64,000 nt of DNA from Sphingomonas sp. CCH9-E2 (GTDB taxonomy: Bacteria; Pseudomonadota; Alphaproteobacteria; Sphingomonadales; Sphingomonadaceae), in NCBI RefSeq assembly GCF_001557215.1, contig NZ_LSJM01000454.1, positions 1-64,000 on the forward strand, in the 5' to 3' direction. The first letter of the stretch is position 1, and each line of letters starts with the position of its first letter. The position numbers and the translations under genes are program-made. The notes under the pieces are model-generated. The model had not been told where the DNA came from and ran no database searches. It worked only from the letters and a program-made list of their open reading frames with translations. Shown in pieces: positions 57,901-64,000 of the stretch.

Positions 57901-58194
57901 GGAGTGGCGTCCGCCGTCCTTGAGGCCGTGCTGATAGCGCCGCATTTCGCTGGCGAAGCCATTGGCCGCCAGTAGATCTTGCCATTTGACGGCCAGGAAA
58001 ACGTTTCGCGCCGGATAGTCGATCTCCCAGAGCAGCCGGTCTGCGTCGGCGAACTCGAAGGCGAGCATCTTCTTCGTGGCGCCTTCGCCCAGACGAAGGC
58101 CCGACGCGCGAATCACCTCGAAGAGCGCGCGCCGGAGCGGCGCTGCGCGTTCGCGTTCATTCTCGTCGAGGCGAGCCTCGAACTCTTCCCACAT
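54961..58194 (-). CDS. mcrB: McrB-type AAA+ GTPase with long N-terminal region and an inserted domain
   Basis: A 1077-residue motor subunit, about twice the size of E. coli McrB. Residues 1-560 match no family I recognise. The AAA+ core has Walker A GPPGTGKT (569-576), the HQSFSYEDFVEGLRP motif, Walker B LVIDEINRANISRVFGEL (863-880) and the McrB signature MNTADRS (919-925). Between Walker A and B lies an insert of about 140 residues (690-830) containing LGQRGSQEERI, GLIHLGWGG and LQLGDYVVISDG, with a fold pattern suggestive of an EVE/PUA-like modified-base reader. GGAGAG precedes the ATG. Confidence 0.9.
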   Translation of the reverse strand: MWEEFEARLDENERERAAPLRRALFEVIRASGLRLGEGATKKMLAFEFADADRLLWEIDYPARNVFLAVKWQDLLAANGFASEMRRYQHGLKDGGRHSALSRDWAFAESDCLVVRIADAAELQRLIALLLKADAPLRLDPAAVARWIGRLRHFFPDLDRFDRPDPEFDTHERTYKLEIAQALREAIGEAGTDEALAEAVHTALAKSNLLQWRVYWPMSPNGDANRERLWPALRALVTAALDTPAGHPEALAAFVAAWIDAVPKGKADPARQIAEFLFVHLAPDDGIYIRHSVREDFWKEALGGRFPDHASVADTYRDELRFMQAVRRAFAASGLAPRDMIDVQGALWVAHAYSEQDATSLDRKAIEAAMDAYDSYRQSGEHGAIFDAFGDPRDYWVRSTRARPDRVYPTKPIVGFLRGKTKLNGGWGQKDDAAALLHNAGYIVVNSKDAPVAPPERYDHLIRNADRIRLCARNYYIDPARERGATEASIRAGDLSRDMGLHDAFPAICSALGSTKFQQCADVPPPTHTTPNPSGSTVFTYQLAAQEGPRSMPSEPMAEASATTNLILYGPPGTGKTYATAWEAVRLCLGAQAAEPLRHDRDALMAEYRRLAGDGRIEFVTFHQSFSYEDFVEGLRPTTRSELEGDQEQEATASGGFSLKPHAGVFKLISERARLDAGNAPTQRLDRSRSIYKVALGQRGSQEERIREGLDGGLIHLGWGGDIDWSDERFDDFQEIRKEWNEKKDPEASGKDPNIEMTFAFRSGLQLGDYVVISDGRDSFRAFGQVTGEYRFDADAAFHPHRRSVQWIWRDDKGAPRDAFYPRNFRRQSAYRLDPDEINWDALESTVIGPNAERPVAGARPHVLVIDEINRANISRVFGELITLLEVDKRLGCENEVRVRLPYSGASFGVPSNLHIVATMNTADRSIALLDTALRRRFTFRELMPSTDALCQALAASDIDARNVGGIDLCKLMDTINERIEYLFDRDHQIGHAYFSGCRSRADVEDVMRHKVIPLLAEYFYEDWSKVAAVLGDDGAGESHFLEARRLRAPAGFAEDQLGADKLRWSLKAQFDFSEFAA

Positions 58195-58242
58195 TCACGT
58201 CTCTCCAAATTCCATCAACGCCCGTAGCGCGTTGGCCGACAT
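58195..58242 (-). CDS. 15-codon leader-like ORF before mcrB
   Basis: ATG at 58242 with GGGGAGCGAAGG just before it opens a 15-residue frame (MSANALRALMEFGET) whose TGA abuts the mcrB ATG (TGAATG). It may only serve to couple or attenuate mcrB translation, or be the end of a frameshifted small gene. Evidence is limited to the ribosome site and position. Confidence 0.3.
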   Translation of the reverse strand: MSANALRALMEFGET

Positions 58243-58349
58243 CCTTCGCTCCCCTTGCCCGGCGGCGAGCTCTCGGTCGGGTCGATGGCGGCGACCAAGT
58301 CGGCCGTCGCGTCGCAATACCGGCGATCGCGCGCGCGCAAGTGCCGCAT
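58215..58349 (-). CDS. 44-codon ORF coupled to the Hsp70-like gene
   Basis: The ATG at 58349 shares its A with the Hsp70-like gene's TGA (TGATG), the same junction as between mcrB and mcrC. The frame encodes a basic Arg-rich start (MRHLRARDRRYC), an acidic middle and a short tail. No family is recognised. It overlaps the leader-like ORF in another frame. A real small protein, or a remnant, are both possible. Confidence 0.35.
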   Translation of the reverse strand: MRHLRARDRRYCDATADLVAAIDPTESSPPGKGSEGCRPTRYGR

Positions 58350-60106
58350 CACGTCATCTCGGGGCCGATGAAGCTGGGTTCCGACCTAGCCGGCGGCGTG
58401 ATCGACGGAACCTGCGAAGGCAACCTGATTTCGGGGAGGTCCGGCAAGTCGCGGGTGAGACCATAGGCGAGCAGGAGCCGCGCGCGGTCGCACGCCAGGT
58501 CGGTCATCGCCTCCGGCGGGAGCGGCCGGATCAAAGGCGCCGCGCCCAGGACTCTCTCGACGGGCATTTCCGCGATGAACCGGTTATGGAGCTCGGTCTG
58601 GCATCCGCCCCCGGTGACCAGGAGCTGCACCGGCTTTCGGCGGCATTGGATATGAAAGCCGTCGCGCGCGCGCTCGGGGGATCGGGCATGGCCGTAGACC
58701 TGCTCGAATTCATAGTCGCACGCTTGTTTGAATTCCTGCGCGCTCACGTCGCTGTGCAGCGCGGTGTCCAGCGCGGCAGCACCGAGAAGCTCGACCGCCG
58801 CGGAAAACACCGCAACGCGCTCGCGGCCGACGAGGTTGAAGGCGACGATATCGAGCGTTGAGGCGCCAACATCGACCAGCATGTGCGACCCCGGTTGCGA
58901 CGTGGGCTCGAAGGCGTAGCCTGCGACGGCCGCGGCCAGCTCGGGGATCAGATAAAATCCCTCGGGCAACTGGTCTCCCGACTGGGCATAGGTCTGCCGG
59001 ACCAGATCCTTGTCGAGGTCAGTGGCAAACGGCCCCAGCGCGAAGCCGGCGGCCACGATCCGCTTGAAAACCGCGTAGGACTTCGCGTCGTCATGCGCGG
59101 CGACCGGGATGCCGATATTCACGGCGAGGAACTCGTTCGCGCCCGTCGCGCCCAGTGGCCGGGCGCCGTGATACCAGCCGAAAAAATGCGCGAAGTGGAG
59201 CGCGAGGAAAGCGGCAGCGGCCTCGACGCGCGTCACGTCGATGTCGGGACGGACCCGCTCGCCGCCGTGCGCGCCAATAATGCCGGTCTTGAAGCCCTCC
59301 AGCGCGACCGCACCGGCGATCGGAAACAGCGAAAAGCGGTTGCCCGCGGGATCGAACCACAGCGCCGTATGCCAGAGGTAAGGATGCGCGAACGAGCGCA
59401 ACTCCTCGGGCGCGGGCATCGCCTTGGTGGGGTTGTCGGCGTGATAAGGCTGGCTGACGGCGAGCTTGACCGAGCTCGTGCCGAAATCAAAACCAACGAT
59501 ATAGCCGTCGACGTCGGGCAGCGGGTTTTCGGCAAGCCGGATGGCACCTTCAGCAATCGCGCGCTCGAGGACCGCCCGATTGCGCGCCGAGATCGCGGCC
59601 GGGCGCGGCTCGATTGCTGGTGTCGTATTGCGCACCGCCGCGATGACCTTGCGGAAGACCATTTCGCGCGAGGCGGTCGGCACGTGCGGGATCGCCGGCG
59701 GTTTTGCGGCAGCGATCTGCGCAGCACGCTCTTCTTCGAGAAGGGCCTGATAGGCCGCCTTCAGGCCCGGTGCCTTCAGCAGTATTTTCTTGGCGCCTTT
59801 GGGCCCGGTTTGCGGCTTCGCCTTTTTGCCATTGGGCCGTTGCTGCTGCGAGCGCTTTGAGTGGCGCTGATCGCCCTGAGGTGCTGGCGAAGCTGCGACG
59901 GCATGACGCCCGCGAGAATCGCGCTGCCCGGCCATTTGCTTGGCGAGCATTTGCTGCTCGAGATCGGCAAACGCGCCCGCAGGGCGCTGTGGCTGCTGCT
60001 CGAATCCCGGCGGCGTCGCTGATGATCGCGTCAATGATGCGCGCAGTTCCTGGAGCGCCCCCGCGGCATCGGCCAGGCTTTTGAAGCCCCTGCCGTTCTT
60101 GCTCAT
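58349..60106 (-). CDS. Hsp70-like actin-fold ATPase with disordered basic N-terminus
   Basis: A 585-residue protein. Residues 1-195 are Gln/Lys/Arg/Pro-rich and look disordered (e.g. KRSQQQRPNGKKAK). The ATPase fold then shows phosphate-1 VGFDFGTSSVKLAV (204-217), phosphate-2 VDVGASTLDIV (411-421) and the adenosine motif LLVTGGGCQTEL (495-506). No peptide-binding domain follows, unlike DnaK. The start overlaps the SNF2-like gene stop by 4 bases. Role in the module is inferred: perhaps regulation or assembly of the helicase or McrBC complex. Confidence 0.82.
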   Translation of the reverse strand: MSKNGRGFKSLADAAGALQELRASLTRSSATPPGFEQQPQRPAGAFADLEQQMLAKQMAGQRDSRGRHAVAASPAPQGDQRHSKRSQQQRPNGKKAKPQTGPKGAKKILLKAPGLKAAYQALLEEERAAQIAAAKPPAIPHVPTASREMVFRKVIAAVRNTTPAIEPRPAAISARNRAVLERAIAEGAIRLAENPLPDVDGYIVGFDFGTSSVKLAVSQPYHADNPTKAMPAPEELRSFAHPYLWHTALWFDPAGNRFSLFPIAGAVALEGFKTGIIGAHGGERVRPDIDVTRVEAAAAFLALHFAHFFGWYHGARPLGATGANEFLAVNIGIPVAAHDDAKSYAVFKRIVAAGFALGPFATDLDKDLVRQTYAQSGDQLPEGFYLIPELAAAVAGYAFEPTSQPGSHMLVDVGASTLDIVAFNLVGRERVAVFSAAVELLGAAALDTALHSDVSAQEFKQACDYEFEQVYGHARSPERARDGFHIQCRRKPVQLLVTGGGCQTELHNRFIAEMPVERVLGAAPLIRPLPPEAMTDLACDRARLLLAYGLTRDLPDLPEIRLPSQVPSITPPARSEPSFIGPEMT

Positions 60107-63100
60107 GCGCGGGGCTCCCCGATATCGATCACCGCAATCCCGACCAGCACCGGCTCGTCGAAGCTCAGGTCGTTCTCCTTGCGGTTGATCTGCTCGAGCT
60201 TGAGGTCCATCCGGGCTAGGAAGGCATTGAGCTTGCCCTCGATGGCGTAGGTAATGTTCATTTTCTTTGCGCTGCCCGACGCCCGCAATTCCCGAATCTG
60301 CATCTGGGCCCGATGCTTCTCACGCTCCTTATGCTGAGTGATAAGTGCGCGCTGCGTCGCGACATCGTCATAATGCCGGGCCGCCTCGGCTCCTTCAAAA
60401 TCGGTCCGGCGCCTCTTTAATTCGGGAAGCAGGCGCGCTTCCATGAGGGAAGCGACGCGCGACAGATCCGCCGGTTCGAGTCGATGGAGTTGCGGCGCAG
60501 ACGACAGCGACTCCATGAGCATTTGCTCGACGGAGTCCTCGTCGAGGCTTGCGCCGCTCGCGAACGCGCAGCCGGCAAAGGCCAGACGATCGATCGGCAG
60601 AAGCCCGTCGATCGACCAGCGTTCGACCGCGACAACATAGCGCCCGGCGGGCAATGGCCAATGCGGCTGCCGGGGTATTCGGTAGGCGGTCACCGGTCGT
60701 GGAGCGAGGCCCACTTGCCGCGTGTCGAGCAACTGTGCGCAAAAGCGTGCAAGCGGGTGCGTCATCGGGACGGCTTCGAGGTTGCGATGGCGCAGCGGGT
60801 CCGGGTTGCTACCGAACACCGCCTTGACCCCGCTCGCTGCGTCCCGCGAAAAGCGCGTCGGGTAACGGCGCGCCTTCTGGTTTCGGAAAAGCCCGAACTC
60901 GGCTTGAGCCCTCGGCGAGAGGCGGATGTCATACGCTTCGATATCGAGACCGTTGATCGGCTCGAGTCGGGTACCCTCGAAAGTACTGACGAGGATTCCG
61001 GCGATATAGTCGCGCAGGTCGCTTTCGGTCAGCCGCTTGTGCGGCGCATAGGCTTCCTTGACCTTCTGCAGGATGCTGTCGCCATGCGCCACGAGCCCTG
61101 GCGCTTCGCGCTCCAGTTCCTCGGCCTGCATTTTGCGCTGCTCGGCGGCGTGGATCGAACGGTCGAATTCGCGGGCTCGCTCCTCGGGCGACAGCGCGGG
61201 GTTGACCAGAACGAACTCGATGTCGCGAATGATTTCGCCCAAAATCGGCTCGAAGTCACCGAGCGTCTCCTCGATGATCCCCAGCCGGAGATAGAGCCGG
61301 TCATAGACCTGTTCTTCGATCGTATTCTCGGCGATGAGGTTGATGATGTCGATCGATGGCGAACGCTGGCCGATACGGTCGATCCGGCCGATACGCTGCT
61401 CGACCTTCATCGGGTTCCAGGGCAGGTCCCAGTTGATCAGAATTCGGCAAAATTGCAGGTCGAGACCTTCGCCGCCGATCTCCGAGGTCAGCAGGATAGT
61501 GCCCGCCTGCGCATCGGCGAAGCGCGACACGATCTCGTTGCGGTCCGCTTTGACACCGCCGTGCAGTTCCATCACTGCTAGGCCCGCGGCGCGCAAGCGT
61601 GTGGCCAGATAGCTGATGGCCCGACGGAAGCTCGAAAAGACGATGAATTTCTGGTCGGGATCGCGCGCGCGGAGTTCGCGCAGCCAATCGAGCAGCTTGG
61701 CCAATTTGGTGTCATCGGCTTCGAGCGCCGCGAGCACGGCTGGATCATCGCAGATCTCGCCGAGCGCGCTGATCAACGGGCCGGGCAGGGCGCCCTCTGA
61801 ATCACCCTCCTCGTCGAGCGTCAGGAAGCCGCTGCGCTCGCCCCAGTGGCGATAGGCCGTGGGAAGGCTCGAGGCGAGAAGCCGTTGGGTCTGCGCGAGC
61901 AGGAACCGCTCGTTGATATCATTCGCATAGGCATAGGCCTCGATCCGCTGGGTCGCGCGCCGGTAGAAAGCCTCTTCGGCCTCGGTCATCGGCCATTTGA
62001 CAGTTTGCGGTCGCCGCTCGACCTTGAATTCGGCAACGTCGCGTCGCCGCGTGCGGTTGATCGTCGAGCCGAGCAGCGACATCTCCTCGATCCGCGCGGC
62101 GAGCTTGACGCGATTCGCCGGCGTGTCGACGATGCCGGCTTCGAACTCGTCGCGCAGCCGTTTCAACCGCTCGCCGGTTTTGAGCACCCGTCCTTCGGGC
62201 AGGTCGGCGACGAGCTGCGCGAGGTCGTGCATCGACACACGCGTATCGCGTGCCGCCTCCCATGCACGGACCAGCGGAATATTCTCCTCCTGGAGCAGGT
62301 CGAAAAGATATTCGCGCTCGAAGGTGTCCGGGTCGATGAGCTTCAACAGCGCGCGAAGGTCGTTGGCACGCAGATTGATAGGGGTCGCGGAAAGGAACAG
62401 CGCATAGTCGCTGACGTCGGCCACCAGCTTGGCCAGCTTGTGGTTCATTGTCTCGACGTTGCGCAGATGATGCGCCTCGTCGAAGATCGCGAGATCGAAT
62501 AGGTCCTGCGCGGAGTCGTTGAGCCAGCGCGCAAGATCCGCCCGCGCGCCCGGTGCCGGTTCGTCGGGATCGTCCCACCCCCGCGGCGGGCGAATGGCAG
62601 ACAGCGAGGCGATGACCTGGAAGCCCTCGCGCCGTTCCTGGTCGTCGCGCAACGTATCGAGCAATTCCGAGGCGCCGCAGATGCGCGCGTCCACGTTGAA
62701 CTTGTTGCGCAGCTCGGCCCGCCATTTCTCAACGAGCGGCTTGGGACAGACCACCAGTAGGCGGCGACAGTCATGATTCCGAGCGACAAGTTCGGTCCAG
62801 ATCAGCCCCGCTTCAATGGTTTTTCCGAGGCCTACCTCGTCGGCGATCAGCAGTCCGCGCGAAGGCGAATTCAGGAGTTTGAGGACCGGCTTGAACTGAT
62901 AGGCGTGAAATTCGGTGTTGGTCGCGCCCATGCTGTAGATCATGTCGGCCAGCCGGCCGGTCATGCGCAGATGCGTGAGCGCGCGTCGCAAATCAGCTGG
63001 CGCGGAGAGCTTGCCGTCTCGCAAGTCGACCAAAGCATCTGGAGCCGCCGCAACGGGTTCGAGCTGGTTGGCAGGCAAGCTGCGGCGGCCGGTCGGAAGT

Positions 63101-63210
63101 TCGACCTGAAAAAAGGTCCGCCCCGCGCGTACTTCCGGCAATCGATCGGCAATGACGCCGACAACCGCCGGATCATTCTTCAACCGTACGCGTGCGCCCG
63201 CTTCGAACAT
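60103..63210 (-). CDS. SNF2/RapA-type helicase-like ATPase
   Basis: A 1035-residue SWI2/SNF2 translocase. An SH3-like N-terminal part (VGVIADRLPEVRAGRTFFQVEL) precedes motif I IADEVGLGKTIEAG (122-135), DEAH (244-247) and LSATPINLR. The second RecA lobe has EGLDLQ and QRIGRIDRIGQ. About 400 C-terminal residues are unrecognised. This layout fits defence-island and RapA-like members rather than chromatin enzymes. It is the first gene of module B; AGGGGG lies 10 bases before the ATG. Confidence 0.9.
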   Translation of the reverse strand: MFEAGARVRLKNDPAVVGVIADRLPEVRAGRTFFQVELPTGRRSLPANQLEPVAAAPDALVDLRDGKLSAPADLRRALTHLRMTGRLADMIYSMGATNTEFHAYQFKPVLKLLNSPSRGLLIADEVGLGKTIEAGLIWTELVARNHDCRRLLVVCPKPLVEKWRAELRNKFNVDARICGASELLDTLRDDQERREGFQVIASLSAIRPPRGWDDPDEPAPGARADLARWLNDSAQDLFDLAIFDEAHHLRNVETMNHKLAKLVADVSDYALFLSATPINLRANDLRALLKLIDPDTFEREYLFDLLQEENIPLVRAWEAARDTRVSMHDLAQLVADLPEGRVLKTGERLKRLRDEFEAGIVDTPANRVKLAARIEEMSLLGSTINRTRRRDVAEFKVERRPQTVKWPMTEAEEAFYRRATQRIEAYAYANDINERFLLAQTQRLLASSLPTAYRHWGERSGFLTLDEEGDSEGALPGPLISALGEICDDPAVLAALEADDTKLAKLLDWLRELRARDPDQKFIVFSSFRRAISYLATRLRAAGLAVMELHGGVKADRNEIVSRFADAQAGTILLTSEIGGEGLDLQFCRILINWDLPWNPMKVEQRIGRIDRIGQRSPSIDIINLIAENTIEEQVYDRLYLRLGIIEETLGDFEPILGEIIRDIEFVLVNPALSPEERAREFDRSIHAAEQRKMQAEELEREAPGLVAHGDSILQKVKEAYAPHKRLTESDLRDYIAGILVSTFEGTRLEPINGLDIEAYDIRLSPRAQAEFGLFRNQKARRYPTRFSRDAASGVKAVFGSNPDPLRHRNLEAVPMTHPLARFCAQLLDTRQVGLAPRPVTAYRIPRQPHWPLPAGRYVVAVERWSIDGLLPIDRLAFAGCAFASGASLDEDSVEQMLMESLSSAPQLHRLEPADLSRVASLMEARLLPELKRRRTDFEGAEAARHYDDVATQRALITQHKEREKHRAQMQIRELRASGSAKKMNITYAIEGKLNAFLARMDLKLEQINRKENDLSFDEPVLVGIAVIDIGEPRA

Positions 63211-63829
63211 TGTTAAAATCGCCCCCTCTGCAGATGATCAATAGAACCGCCGGAGCGTCAAGTGCACTTGCCAGGTTAAATCATCGGGAATCCCTACCCG
63301 GATAATCGCTCGTCCAAGGCGTGCTTGTCTGGAATCCCCGCACGTCATCAAGTCGCATCCTTCCCCTGTTGCGAGAGACAGATAAGGCTTGTGGGTGACA
63401 AATCCTGTCGCGCTCGGCTGGGCAATTGCAAGTCAAGGATGTGGTGTCACTGCCATTGACCTCGAACAGCCCGACCGTGGTCGCCGAGAGGGTCGAGGGC
63501 GCGTACAGTCGCGCCACCTATGCTGTGACGACATGCACGACACATCCCCGCCGCGGGAGCGCACTCGGACAGCGGCCAAGCCATTTTGGGTGTTGGCACA
63601 CCGAGCGAATGCCTGACGGGTTGCGTATCAACTGGTTCGGGTTAGTCTGGCCCGGCGCCACGAGGGTGGCGCCGGGGCGTGAGAACCCCGCTTGAGAGAA
63701 CGAGATCCGTCCCCTTCGGCCGGGTGGCCGACGCGCATGTCCAAGCCGCTTGCGGCCAAAGGCATCGGCGCATGTCTCAAGCATGTTCTCAACACCCGGC
63801 TTTGACCCGCGTGCGCTCACAACTGTGGG
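63211..63829. other. Non-coding stretch upstream of module B
   Basis: I see no convincing gene here; open frames on both strands are short and of odd composition. It must hold the module B promoter; a weak candidate on the minus strand is TTGACG (complement of 63256-63261), with a poor -10 17 bases on. A perfect hairpin (CCCGGCGCCAC / GTGGCGCCGGG, loop GAGG) lies at 63651-63676 and may be a terminator for the minus-strand gene beyond. Confidence 0.45.
63651..63676. repeat. Perfect 11-bp inverted repeat (hairpin)
   Basis: Arms CCCGGCGCCAC (63651-63661) and GTGGCGCCGGG (63666-63676) flank a 4-base loop. There is no T-tract on either side, so a terminator role is possible but not clear. Confidence 0.7.
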
Positions 63830-64000
63830 TCAGGCGGGCATGGTCGAGAACCTTAGCGCCAATGCATCGAGTTCGAGGAAGGCGCCCGCGTGCAGCCGGC
63901 GGCCCAGATGCTTGCGGTCGACGGCATGTTGAGGGCAGCCGCCCTCCCGCGCCTGGGCGAGGACGATCCGCTCCCGCCCGAGGACCGTGTCCCACGGCCA
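63830..64000 (-). CDS. Partial CDS at the window edge, unknown protein (C-terminal 56 residues)
   Basis: The minus-strand frame is open from base 64000 to a TGA at 63830-63832. Its composition looks protein-like (VLGRERIVLAQAREGG, AVDRKHLGRRLHAGAFLELD), unlike the short frames around it. The start is outside the window and I do not recognise the family. It lies on the same strand as module B, about 620 bases upstream of it. Confidence 0.5.
   Translation of the reverse strand, partial: WPWDTVLGRERIVLAQAREGGCPQHAVDRKHLGRRLHAGAFLELDALALRFSTMPA

Noticed and set aside
63518..63820. A 100-codon minus-strand frame before module B
   Set aside because: It runs through the perfect hairpin at 63651-63676 and has no ribosome site or family-like sequence.
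41456..64000. A second copy of the tRNA-Ser 3' end (attR)
   Set aside because: I looked for the T arm and acceptor sequence to the right of the integrase and found none, so the island end is not placed in this window.

Overview
The window looks like a chromosome segment of a high-GC alphaproteobacterium, most likely a sphingomonad (Sphingomonas or relative). The pointers are a carotenoid operon (crtY, crtI, crtB), a SciP/DUF1153 CtrA-inhibitor gene, adjacent gltD and gltB, a STAS-fused MlaE with an Mla lipid-transport cassette, and GlsB/YeaQ stress membrane proteins. No 16S or other rRNA gene is present, so the genus is an inference from gene content and style.

Layout. 1-41 kb is ordinary core genome. 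It opens with the end of an OmpA-family porin, then a PhyH-type dioxygenase, YgfZ, a dihydroorotase and an Atm1-like ABC exporter. The carotenoid operon crtY-crtI-LOG-crtB (minus strand, 10.2-6.0 kb) has ATGA overlaps at every junction. It is followed by SDR, HNH, serine hydrolase and class A PBP genes, a GST and SDR pair, gltD-gltB, uppP with an NDUFA9-like reductase gene, pdxH with a CDF metal exporter, mnmA, sciP, small stress membrane proteins around a SIMPL protein, an RND efflux pair, a DUF445 protein, a HAD phosphatase, the Mla operon and a periplasmic cyclophilin. Two different long inverted repeats lie between core genes (11.8 and 36.0 kb).

At 41.4 kb a tRNA-Ser(GGA) gene is followed by a P4-type tyrosine integrase. 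From there to the window edge is a genomic island that appears to be a defence island. It carries a HigBA toxin-antitoxin pair with an operator-like dyad. Module A (minus strand, 51.0-43.7 kb) encodes a Cas4/RecB-like nuclease fused to a DnaQ-like exonuclease and an SF1 helicase, an Mre11/SbcD-like phosphoesterase, a YhaN/SbcC-like SMC ATPase and a 57-residue membrane peptide. A divergent WYL regulator stands next to it. Module B (minus strand, 63.2-52.1 kb) encodes a RapA/SNF2-type helicase, an Hsp70-like ATPase with a basic N-terminal tail, one or two tiny coupled ORFs, a McrB-type GTPase with a domain inserted inside its AAA+ core, McrC, a HEPN protein with an intact RxxxxH motif, and a DUF3883 nuclease-like protein. 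Most junctions in both modules overlap or are only a few bases apart, so each is probably one transcript.

Inference: module B is the best candidate for an undescribed system. It would join a type IV-like restriction core (McrBC) to a remodeller/chaperone pair and a candidate RNase effector. Module A resembles an end-processing nuclease complex under WYL control. The far end of the island and its attR lie outside the window.
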